NCBI GenBank assembly: GCA_945787925.1 | Contig: CALZJY010000020.1 | Location: 1-14,410 of the forward strand | DNA: 14,410 nucleotides | DNA from: an uncultured Anaerosporobacter sp. | GTDB lineage: Bacteria > Bacillota > Clostridia > Lachnospirales > Lachnospiraceae | Direction: 5' to 3' | Shown: piece after piece, positions 6,791 through 13,374 of the stretch | How the letters are laid out: each line of letters starts with the position of its first letter | Position numbering within the stretch: position 1 is the first letter of the stretch | Made by a program: the position numbers and the translations under genes | The notes under the pieces: model-generated | What the model was told of the DNA's origin: nothing | Databases searched by the model: none | What the model saw: the letters and a program-made list of their open reading frames with translations, nothing else

Positions 6791-7646
6791 GAAAAATCCT
6801 TTTGCCAAGTATATCATGGTAACGCTAGGAACAGTGTTAATGGCAGTCGCAATCAATGGAATCTTTGAACCATTAGGATTAGTAACAGGAGGCGTTTCTG
6901 GACTTGCAATCATCGTAAAGTATTTTACGGGATTTGTTGTGAAAGGAGGCATTCCGCTATGGGTTACGAACACGTTAGTAAATATACCTCTAGTGATTGG
7001 TGCCTGGATCGTACTTGGTAGACGATATGTAATGAATACAATGTATGCCACTGTTACGTTTACAGTGGCATTGTCTATTGTACCGAGCATGCACATGCCG
7101 CTTGATGATATCATGCTTATGAGCATATTTGGTGCAGTGCTGATGGGAGTAGGCCTTGGCCTTGTGTTTGCGTACGGATGCAGCACGGGAGGAACAGACT
7201 TATTCGGTGCCATCATACAAAAGAAGTTTCCACATTACTCCGTAGCGCAGTTGTTACGCTACATTGACGGAACGATCGTAATCGTTGGTGCAGCCGTGTT
7301 TGGATTAAGCAAGGCACTTTATGCGATTATCATCGTATACGTGACGACAAAAGTCATGGACAATATTTTAGAAGGAACTGACTTTGCAAAGCTTGTTTAT
7401 GTCATCTCTGATGAGCATATCAACATTGCAAATGAAATATTGCACAATATAGATCGAGGGGTAACTAGCATTCCTGTACAAGGAATGTACTCCAATACGA
7501 GCAGAAATATGTTACTTTGTGTGGTAAAGAACAAAGAAATTGTAGCGCTTGTTGATCTAGTTGCACAAATCGACCCGAGTGCCTTTGTGATTGTTAGTGA
7601 TGCAAGGGAAGTGCGAGGGGAAGGATTTATTGAAATTAAACAGTAA
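6774..7646 (+). CDS. YitT family membrane protein (DUF161 repeats and DUF2179)
   Basis: This is a 290-residue integral membrane protein of the YitT family. The first 195 residues hold six or seven hydrophobic segments. They include two related loops, GLVTGGVSGLA (35-45) and GCSTGGTDLFG (135-145), that mark the internal duplication seen in the DUF161 part. Residues about 205-285 form the cytosolic DUF2179 domain (RGVTSIPVQGMYS, then LLCVV, DPSAFVIVSDAREVRGEGF), possibly a ligand sensor. The 290-residue length is usual for the family. The substrate is not established. YitT proteins are often annotated as conserved transporters without a known cargo. The start overlaps the end of the WecG-like gene, so the two are co-translated. 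No clear terminator follows it. Confidence 0.92.
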   Translation: MELLNKKNPFAKYIMVTLGTVLMAVAINGIFEPLGLVTGGVSGLAIIVKYFTGFVVKGGIPLWVTNTLVNIPLVIGAWIVLGRRYVMNTMYATVTFTVALSIVPSMHMPLDDIMLMSIFGAVLMGVGLGLVFAYGCSTGGTDLFGAIIQKKFPHYSVAQLLRYIDGTIVIVGAAVFGLSKALYAIIIVYVTTKVMDNILEGTDFAKLVYVISDEHINIANEILHNIDRGVTSIPVQGMYSNTSRNMLLCVVKNKEIVALVDLVAQIDPSAFVIVSDAREVRGEGFIEIKQ

Positions 7647-7747
7647 ATGAGCACGAATATAGGTTATATTTTCGAGAAATAAGCAGTTTTTCCTCCTTGG
7701 TATACAAAATAAACAAATCGCCAAAATTTAATTTGTGGATTTGGGAC

Positions 7748-7785
7748 ATGGTTTTAGAGAAACCATTGGTGTATAGTAAAACTAT
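7748..7785 (+). promoter_or_regulatory. Cluster of inverted repeats with a candidate -10, upstream of the ATPase gene
   Basis: Within the 221-bp gap 7647-7867 there is a perfect 7-bp inverted repeat (7748-7754 with 7760-7766, loop TAGAG). Next comes the short palindrome ACCATTGGT and a 5-bp dyad (7773-7777 with 7781-7785). A -10-like TATAGT (7772-7777) falls in the last dyad, but no convincing -35 precedes it. The cluster may hold the ATPase promoter and an operator. The rest of the gap shows only AT-rich sequence and a weak A/T hairpin near 7656-7675. Confidence 0.4.
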
Positions 7786-7867
7786 CAAATTTAGTACATG
7801 AGCTGTATGTAGTGCAGATAGAGAATAACATACAAATTTATTAAAAAAACAAGGGGGAACATATAAT

Positions 7868-8980
7868 ATGGCAAGCTTATCACTTAAAAATATTAACAAA
7901 ACATATCCAAACGGTTTCGTAGCCGTTCATGATTTCAATCTTGAAATCGCAGACAAAGAATTCATCATCTTCGTAGGACCTTCAGGTTGTGGTAAATCTA
8001 CAACACTTCGTATGATTGCAGGTCTTGAAGAAATCTCTTCCGGTGAATTATGGATCGGAGATAAATTAGTAAATGACGTAGAACCAAAAGATAGAGATAT
8101 AGCAATGGTATTCCAAAACTACGCTTTATACCCACATATGTCTGTATTTGATAACATGGCATTCGGTCTTAAATTAAGAAAAGTGCCAAAAGATCAAATT
8201 GAAAAAGCTGTAAAAGAAGCAGCTAAAATCCTTGGTATCGAACACTTACTTGATCGTAAACCAAAGGCATTATCTGGTGGTCAAAGACAACGTGTTGCTA
8301 TGGGACGTGCTATCGTACGTAATCCTAAAGTATTCCTTATGGATGAACCTTTATCAAACCTTGATGCAAAACTTCGTGTTCAAATGCGTATCGAAATCGC
8401 GAAATTACATCAAAGACTTGAAAGTACAATCATCTACGTAACACATGACCAAACAGAAGCTATGACACTTGGTACAAGAATCGTAGTTATGAAAGACGGT
8501 CTTATCCAACAAGTAGATTCTCCACAAAACTTATACGAAAAACCACAAAACTTATTCGTAGCAGGTTTCATGGGATCTCCTCAAATGAACTTCTTAGACG
8601 TTAAAGTTCAAAAAGAAGGAAACGGCGTTGCATTAGCATTCGGTTCTAACAAAATCAAAGTATCTGATAGTAAAGCGAAAAAATTAGTAGAAGGCGGATA
8701 TGTAGGTAAGACAGTAGTTCTTGGTATTCGTCCAGAAGATGTAAAAGACGAAGAAGTATTCATCAACAACTCTCCAGAAAGCGTTTTAGATGTAACAGTT
8801 AAAGTATACGAATTACTTGGTGCTGAAGTATTATTATACTTAAGCCTTGAAGATGCTGAAATTACTGCACGTGTTAACCCACGTACAACTGCTAGACCAG
8901 GAGATGCAATCAAAGTAGCTCTTGATTTAACTAAGATTCATATTTTCGACAAAGAAACTGAACAAGTTATTTGCAACTAA
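7868..8980 (+). CDS. MsmK/UgpC-type ATPase of sugar ABC importers
   Basis: This is a 370-residue cytosolic ATP-binding subunit of the MalK/MsmK/UgpC family. Such subunits power uptake of sugars or sugar phosphates by CUT1-type ABC importers. The nucleotide domain is complete: Walker A GPSGCGKST (37-45), Q-loop Gln83, signature LSGGQ (135-139), Walker B VFLMDE (155-160) and H-loop His193 (THDQTEA). From about residue 235 follows the C-terminal regulatory/TOBE part with GIRPEDV (286-292). No permease or binding-protein gene lies near it, so it is probably the shared ATPase known in many Firmicutes. Codon use shifts to AAC, CGT, GTT and TTC compared with its neighbours, which suggests high expression. 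AGGGGG (7852-7857) is 10 bases before the ATG. It is followed by a strong terminator and so is transcribed alone or with a leader. Confidence 0.93.
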   Translation: MASLSLKNINKTYPNGFVAVHDFNLEIADKEFIIFVGPSGCGKSTTLRMIAGLEEISSGELWIGDKLVNDVEPKDRDIAMVFQNYALYPHMSVFDNMAFGLKLRKVPKDQIEKAVKEAAKILGIEHLLDRKPKALSGGQRQRVAMGRAIVRNPKVFLMDEPLSNLDAKLRVQMRIEIAKLHQRLESTIIYVTHDQTEAMTLGTRIVVMKDGLIQQVDSPQNLYEKPQNLFVAGFMGSPQMNFLDVKVQKEGNGVALAFGSNKIKVSDSKAKKLVEGGYVGKTVVLGIRPEDVKDEEVFINNSPESVLDVTVKVYELLGAEVLLYLSLEDAEITARVNPRTTARPGDAIKVALDLTKIHIFDKETEQVICN

Positions 8981-8998
8981 TTGGCAAATACTTTGAGC

Positions 8999-9040
8999 AA
9001 AAAAGCTGTGTGGCAGATTCCGCACAGCTTTTTCTTTGTT
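8999..9040 (+). terminator. Rho-independent terminator of the ATPase gene
   Basis: A GC-rich 9-bp stem (9005-9013 with 9020-9028, one U-G wobble, loop CAGATT) is flanked by a run of A and followed by TTTTTCTTTGTTT. This is a strong canonical signal 24 bases after the stop. Confidence 0.92.
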
Positions 9041-9210
9041 TACTTTTAACGAAAAAAATGTTACTATAAATCTATATGTTAAGAACTATTCAGTAAAAGC
9101 ATTTTATACATATGGAGAGAAACTCACATGTGGTACATGATATATTTTGACATTATATAAGTTGTTAATAGGTGTTACAAGACGAATCGTCATAGGGCGA
9201 TGGATACAAA

Positions 9211-9217
9211 AGGAGTG
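9211..9217 (+). promoter_or_regulatory. Ribosome binding site that selects the regulator start at 9224
   Basis: AGGAGTG is 6 bases before the ATG at 9224. An upstream ATG at 9200 in the same frame would place this site inside the coding region and has no good site of its own. Confidence 0.8.
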
Positions 9218-9223
9218 AATGTA

Positions 9224-10312
9224 ATGATTTCAAATCAAATTCTGCAAAATACGATAGAAGGACTTAAGGGCATTACAAGAATTGATATTTGCGTCATGGA
9301 TACGGAAGGCAAGACATTAGCATCAACGATTAATAATGCGGATGAATATGAAAACGCAGTGTTAACGTTTGTTGACTCTCCAGCAGATAGCCAAGTAGTA
9401 CAAGGTTTCCAATTCTTTAAAGTATTTGACGAACATCAATTAGAATATGTAATCCTGATCAAGGGTGATAGCGACGATGTATATATGGTTGGTAAGATTG
9501 CTGCATTCCAGATTCAAAACCTACTTGTTGCATATAAAGAAAGATATGATAAAGACAATTTTATTAAGAATTTATTATTAGATAATTTATTATTGGTAGA
9601 TATTTATAACCGTGCGAAGAAGTTACACATCGAAACAGATGTAAGACGTGTCGTATTCTTAATCGAAACAAAGAATGAAAAAGACGGAAACGCACTAGAG
9701 ACAGTACGTGGTTTATTCTCTGGTAAAACAAAAGATTTCATTACCGCAGTAGATGAAAAGAACATCATCCTAGTAAAAGAGCTCAAAGCAAACGAGTCTT
9801 ACGAGGACATGAACAAAACAGCAAAAGTAATCTTAGATATGTTAAATACGGAAGCCATGACCAATGCACATGTTGCATATGGTACGATTGTAAATGAAAT
9901 CAAAGACGTATCTCGTTCTTATAAAGAAGCAAAAATGGCGCTTGATGTAGGTAAGATTTTCTACAGCAATCGTAACGTAGTAGCATATAGCAATCTTGGA
10001 ATTGGTCGTCTGATCTATCAATTACCAATGCCATTATGTAAGATGTTTATCAAAGAAATCTTTGATGGCAAGTCTCCAGATGAATTTGATGAAGAGACAT
10101 TAACTACAATCAATAAGTTCTTTGAAAACAGCTTAAACGTATCAGAAACTTCAAGACAGCTATACATTCACCGTAATACATTAGTATACCGTCTTGATAA
10201 GTTACAAAAAAGTACAAACTTAGACTTGCGTGTATTTGAAGATGCAATTACGTTCAAGATTGCACTTATGGTTGTGAAGTATATGAAATATATGGAGAGC
10301 CTAGAATACTAG
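9224..10312 (+). CDS. CdaR/PucR-family transcriptional regulator
   Basis: This 362-residue cytosolic regulator has a C-terminal PucR-type helix-turn-helix. Residues 304-326 (NVSETSRQLYIHRNTLVYRLDKL) are a typical HTH_30 core, followed by DLRVFEDAITFKIALMV (334-350). The N-terminal 110 residues could be a PAS-like sensor (IDICVMDTEGKTLAST). The middle (about 135-260) is the GGDEF-like region often found in CdaR relatives, but no diguanylate cyclase motif is seen. The ligand and targets are not visible. Position between the sugar-importer ATPase and ftsE allows a link to either, with carbon supply the more natural inference. The upstream gap 8981-9223 holds the ATPase terminator, a candidate 10-codon leader frame and no convincing promoter. 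The gene ends 25 bases before ftsE with no terminator, so they may share a transcript. Confidence 0.88.
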   Translation: MISNQILQNTIEGLKGITRIDICVMDTEGKTLASTINNADEYENAVLTFVDSPADSQVVQGFQFFKVFDEHQLEYVILIKGDSDDVYMVGKIAAFQIQNLLVAYKERYDKDNFIKNLLLDNLLLVDIYNRAKKLHIETDVRRVVFLIETKNEKDGNALETVRGLFSGKTKDFITAVDEKNIILVKELKANESYEDMNKTAKVILDMLNTEAMTNAHVAYGTIVNEIKDVSRSYKEAKMALDVGKIFYSNRNVVAYSNLGIGRLIYQLPMPLCKMFIKEIFDGKSPDEFDEETLTTINKFFENSLNVSETSRQLYIHRNTLVYRLDKLQKSTNLDLRVFEDAITFKIALMVVKYMKYMESLEY

Positions 10313-10337
10313 GAGTAAAACGATTGAAGGGTGCTAC

Positions 10338-11111
10338 ATGATGAAATTAAAGGATGAACAAGTAGAGACGGTACACGAGACAGAACAAGATCGTATGCTC
10401 GAAGAAGGAAAGAGAGAGCCGATCATCATCCTGAAGGATGTGGCCAAAGAGTATAAGTCTGGAGTCCACGCATTAAAGAACATAAGCCTTCGCATTGACA
10501 AAGGCGAGTTCGTATTTATCGTTGGAACGAGTGGTTCTGGGAAGTCTACTTTAATGAAACTATTACTAAAAGAAATAGAGCCAACAACAGGTTCCATCTA
10601 TGTGAATGGATTTTTTGTACATCGTATTCGAAGAAAACAGATTCCGAAGTTAAGGAGAACCATGGGAGTGGTATTCCAAAACTTCCGTCTATTAAAAGAT
10701 CGAAGCGTTTATCAAAATATAGCGTTTGCGCAAAAAGCAATCGGAGTTCCTGCCGTCCGCATTAGGAAGCGTGTAGCAGAAGTATTGTCGATGGTATCCT
10801 TAATAGATAAGGTGCATGCGAAGCCAATGGAACTTTCCGGTGGCGAGCAGCAGAGGGTGGCGATTGCGAGAGCATTAGTAAACCAACCGATGTTGTTATT
10901 GGCGGATGAACCGACCGGAAACTTAGATCCGGCAAATTCATGGGAGATCATGGATTTATTAGAAGAAATCAATAAGATGGGGACGACGGTAGTAGTTGTA
11001 ACTCATAATAGAGAAATTGTTGATGCCATGAAGAAACGTGTAATCACAATCGAAAAAGGCGAAATCATCAGTGACGAGCAAAGAGGAGGTTACACGCATG
11101 GGGAGTATTAA
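10338..11111 (+). CDS. ftsE: Cell-division ABC transporter ATPase FtsE
   Basis: This 257-residue ATPase partners with FtsX at the division site and drives conformational control of wall hydrolases rather than solute transport. It has Walker A GTSGSGKST (63-71), signature LSGGE (166-170), Walker B LLLADE (186-191) with EPTGNLD, and the H-loop His223. The PxRRTMGVVFQNFRLL stretch (103-119) is typical of FtsE. The usual length is about 225-230. Here the family-conserved start (IILKDVAKEY) is reached only at residue 30, so there is an acidic N-terminal extension of about 28 residues. AAGGG (10327-10331) precedes two adjacent ATG codons at 10338 and 10341, either of which could be used. The 3' end overlaps ftsX by 14 bases. 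Confidence 0.95.
   Translation: MMKLKDEQVETVHETEQDRMLEEGKREPIIILKDVAKEYKSGVHALKNISLRIDKGEFVFIVGTSGSGKSTLMKLLLKEIEPTTGSIYVNGFFVHRIRRKQIPKLRRTMGVVFQNFRLLKDRSVYQNIAFAQKAIGVPAVRIRKRVAEVLSMVSLIDKVHAKPMELSGGEQQRVAIARALVNQPMLLLADEPTGNLDPANSWEIMDLLEEINKMGTTVVVVTHNREIVDAMKKRVITIEKGEIISDEQRGGYTHGEY
11084..11090 (+). promoter_or_regulatory. Ribosome binding site that selects the ftsX start at 11098
   Basis: AGGAGGT lies 7 bases before ATG 11098 and within the end of ftsE. The earlier in-frame ATG at 11071 would add nine residues and has no comparable site. Confidence 0.85.
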
Positions 11112-11994
11112 TTTAGTCGGCCATGCCATCAAGCATGGAATCATCAACGTATTTAAGAATAGCCGATTTTCCATGGCATCCATAGGGACGATTGCAGCCT
11201 GTCTATATTTGTTTGGTGTGTTTTTCTTTATGCTGTTAAACTTACAGTTCAATGTAGACGAGGTACAGTCAAACGTGGGCTTTGCCGTGTATTTCAATGA
11301 AGGTAGTTCGGAAGAGACAATCAAGAGGATCGAGCAGCAGATTCGAGAGACGATTGATGTCTCTGATGTGACTTACACGTCTGCAGAGCAGGCATGGGAA
11401 GACTTTAAGGCGGAATTAAATGAGGACCTTGTAAAGACATTTGGGGACGACAATCCTTTAAAGGATTCTGCATCCCTCACGGTCATGCTAAGGGATGTTA
11501 GTGGGCAGGAAGCCGCAGCGAAAGCAATCGAAAAGATGGAAGGTGTTCGCAAGGTAAAACAGTCAAAGGAAATGGCAGAGGTATTTGGAAGCGTAAATAA
11601 GTTCGTTGGTGTGATTTCTGGTGCCATCATTTTATTGTTATTAGGAATCTCGGTATTCTTAATCAGTACGACGGTTTCTACGGGAATCACGGTTCGAAGA
11701 GAGGAAATCTCGATTATGAAATTAATCGGTGCTTCCGACTTCTTTATTCGAGGACCATTCATTTTTGAAGGGATCCTCCTAGGATTAGTAGGAGCAGGGA
11801 TTCCACTTGGAATCTTATATTTTTGCTATGACTTTATGATTGAGTATATGAATAGACAGTTTTCGGCATTGTCATTAAAGTTCCTGACAATGGGAGAAAT
11901 CTATGGCAAGCTAGTTCCGGTATCCTTGCTGATCGGGCTTGGAATCGGGTTATGCGGAAGTTATTTTACCGTGCGAAAACATTTAAGAAATTAA
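11098..11994 (+). CDS. ftsX: Cell-division membrane protein FtsX
   Basis: This 298-residue partner of FtsE has four membrane segments (about 26-50, 169-195, 222-247 and 272-292) and a large extracellular loop between the first two (51-168), the usual FtsX topology. The loop is where FtsX contacts its hydrolase partner. The intracellular motif TTVSTGITVRREEISIMKLIGAS (191-213) is the FtsX/MacB-type coupling helix. It overlaps ftsE by 14 bases and so should be translationally coupled. It is followed by a terminator-like hairpin and then the M23 gene. The order ftsE, ftsX, M23 hydrolase parallels FtsEX-linked hydrolases elsewhere: EnvC in E. coli (M23), PcsB in pneumococcus (CHAP) and CwlO in B. 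subtilis (NlpC/P60). Confidence 0.95.
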   Translation: MGSINLVGHAIKHGIINVFKNSRFSMASIGTIAACLYLFGVFFFMLLNLQFNVDEVQSNVGFAVYFNEGSSEETIKRIEQQIRETIDVSDVTYTSAEQAWEDFKAELNEDLVKTFGDDNPLKDSASLTVMLRDVSGQEAAAKAIEKMEGVRKVKQSKEMAEVFGSVNKFVGVISGAIILLLLGISVFLISTTVSTGITVRREEISIMKLIGASDFFIRGPFIFEGILLGLVGAGIPLGILYFCYDFMIEYMNRQFSALSLKFLTMGEIYGKLVPVSLLIGLGIGLCGSYFTVRKHLRN

Positions 11995-12011
11995 TACAAA
12001 CAATAAAAGAG

Positions 12012-12050
12012 AGACATTTGAGGAGCATGCTGTTCAAATGTTTTTCTTTT
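12012..12050 (+). terminator. Terminator or attenuator between ftsX and the M23 gene
   Basis: An 8-bp perfect stem (12014-12021 with 12034-12041), extended by a G-U and an A-U pair, encloses a 12-base loop containing AGCATGCT. A T-rich tract TTTTTCTTTT follows (12041-12050). It lies 17 bases past the ftsX stop. No clear promoter is seen between it and the M23 gene at 12092, so it could work as a partial terminator that lowers M23 expression relative to ftsEX. Confidence 0.75.
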
Positions 12051-12091
12051 ATGGCAAAATAAAGGGTAGATAGAGGAAAGAGGATACAAAG

Positions 12092-13339
12092 GTGAAAAGA
12101 ATAGGCAAGCGTATTGGAATCGCAGCACTCATCGTAGCGATGGCCTGCAGTTTCTCGCTGGATAGTTATGCGACAAGCGTGGAAGAGGTAAAGAACAAGA
12201 TTAACAGCCTTCAAAAGGAGAAGAATGCTATTCAGAAAGAGATCGAGGCACTTCAGAAGGAAACAGGGGACATTACGGTCTATATAGAGAAGCTAGATAA
12301 GAAGTTAGAGGATCTGGGAAATCGAATTGCTGATATGGAGACACAGGTTGCCAATACGAAGGAAGAGTTGTCGAAGAACCAGAAAGAACTCGGGGACGCG
12401 AAGGACGATCTTGTAAAACAGTATGACGTGATGAAAGCCCGCATACAATATATGTATGAAAATGGTTCCGATGATTACTATGCCTTATTATTAGAGGCAG
12501 AGTCAATCTCTCAATTATTAAATCGAGCAGAATATATTAATAAGATTTCAAAATATGACCAAAATCTATATGGGAACTATGAAGACACGGTAGCCTTGAT
12601 TTCAAATAAGCAAAAGCAAATCGAAAATAACCTGGCTACTTTGAATACGCTGCAGCAAAAGTTAGAATCAGAACAGGAAGCAGTGAATACATTAATAAAG
12701 AATAAAACGACGCAATTACAGGAATATAATAAGAAAATTGCGGCTCAGAAATCCATTGCGAAGAAAAAGCAAGAAGAGATCAATGACCAGAACGAAGTCG
12801 TGGAACGTCTGTTAGAAGAGGCACGTAAAAAGGCCGAAGAGGAAGCGCGTAAGAAGGCAGAGGAAGAGAAGAAGAAGGCGGAGGCAGCAGCAAACAAGAA
12901 GCCAAGCCCCTCTTCGGAATCCAAGCCAGTTTCTAATAGTGCTTCGGGGTTACGTTGGCCGATTCATGGGTCCGGACGAATCACGTCTACGTTTGGACAT
13001 CGTGAGAGTCCGACAGCAGGGGCAAGTTCTTATCATAAGGGAATCGACATTGGAATTCCGACAGGAACGCCAATCCTTGCATCTGGGAGTGGTACGGTAG
13101 TGACTGCAACGTATCATTATGCAGCAGGAAATTATGTAATGATCAGCCATGGAAATGGATTATATACCGTATATATGCACAATTCGTCATTAAAGGTATC
13201 GGTAGGAGACCGTGTAGAGAAGGGACAAGTGATTGCCCTTAGTGGATCTTCTGGCGTGTCCACAGGACCACATTTACACTTCGGGGTAAATAAGAATGGT
13301 ACGTATGTAAATCCATTAAACTATGTAAGCCAGCCATAA
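12092..13339 (+). CDS. Secreted coiled-coil M23 (LytM) murein endopeptidase, EnvC-like
   Basis: This 415-residue protein starts at a GTG with AAGAGGA 7 bases before it. An N-terminal signal peptide (about 1-27, hydrophobic core IGIAALIVAMACSFSL) is likely cleaved after SYA. Residues about 30-260 form a long coiled coil with charged heptads (LQKEKNAIQKEIEALQKE), followed by a Lys/Ala/Glu repeat (243-269) and a Pro/Ser linker. The M23 peptidase domain is at 286-411. Its metal and catalytic residues are present: His315 and Asp319 (HKGID), His363 and the HLH motif (His394 and His396). It should therefore cut peptidoglycan cross-bridges or stems itself, unlike E. coli EnvC, which only activates amidases. 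Coiled-coil-plus-hydrolase layout and its place next to ftsX suggest FtsEX gates it. Confidence 0.93.
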   Translation: MKRIGKRIGIAALIVAMACSFSLDSYATSVEEVKNKINSLQKEKNAIQKEIEALQKETGDITVYIEKLDKKLEDLGNRIADMETQVANTKEELSKNQKELGDAKDDLVKQYDVMKARIQYMYENGSDDYYALLLEAESISQLLNRAEYINKISKYDQNLYGNYEDTVALISNKQKQIENNLATLNTLQQKLESEQEAVNTLIKNKTTQLQEYNKKIAAQKSIAKKKQEEINDQNEVVERLLEEARKKAEEEARKKAEEEKKKAEAAANKKPSPSSESKPVSNSASGLRWPIHGSGRITSTFGHRESPTAGASSYHKGIDIGIPTGTPILASGSGTVVTATYHYAAGNYVMISHGNGLYTVYMHNSSLKVSVGDRVEKGQVIALSGSSGVSTGPHLHFGVNKNGTYVNPLNYVSQP

Positions 13340-13374
13340 GAAATGACCTGCTGACTGGCAGAAAGGATTAGGGT

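Noticed and set aside
6710..7216. Minus-strand frame of 168 codons
   Set aside because: It lies wholly antisense to the WecG-like and YitT genes, which have clear family motifs and good starts.
7652..7666. Possible catabolite-responsive element (cre) ahead of the sugar ATPase
   Set aside because: The best match has at least three mismatches to the core consensus, so no cre site is claimed.
7636..7899. Minus-strand frame of 87 codons in the gap before the ATPase gene
   Set aside because: No ribosome site, low-complexity composition and overlap with the ATPase start.
9147..9152. Perfect TTGACA upstream of the regulator gene
   Set aside because: No plausible -10 element occurs at 16-18 bases downstream, so it is not called a promoter.
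12840..12900. Lys/Ala/Glu-coding repetitive stretch in the M23 gene, considered as a separate DNA repeat
   Set aside because: The repetition reflects a repetitive charged helix in the protein, so it is described within the gene.
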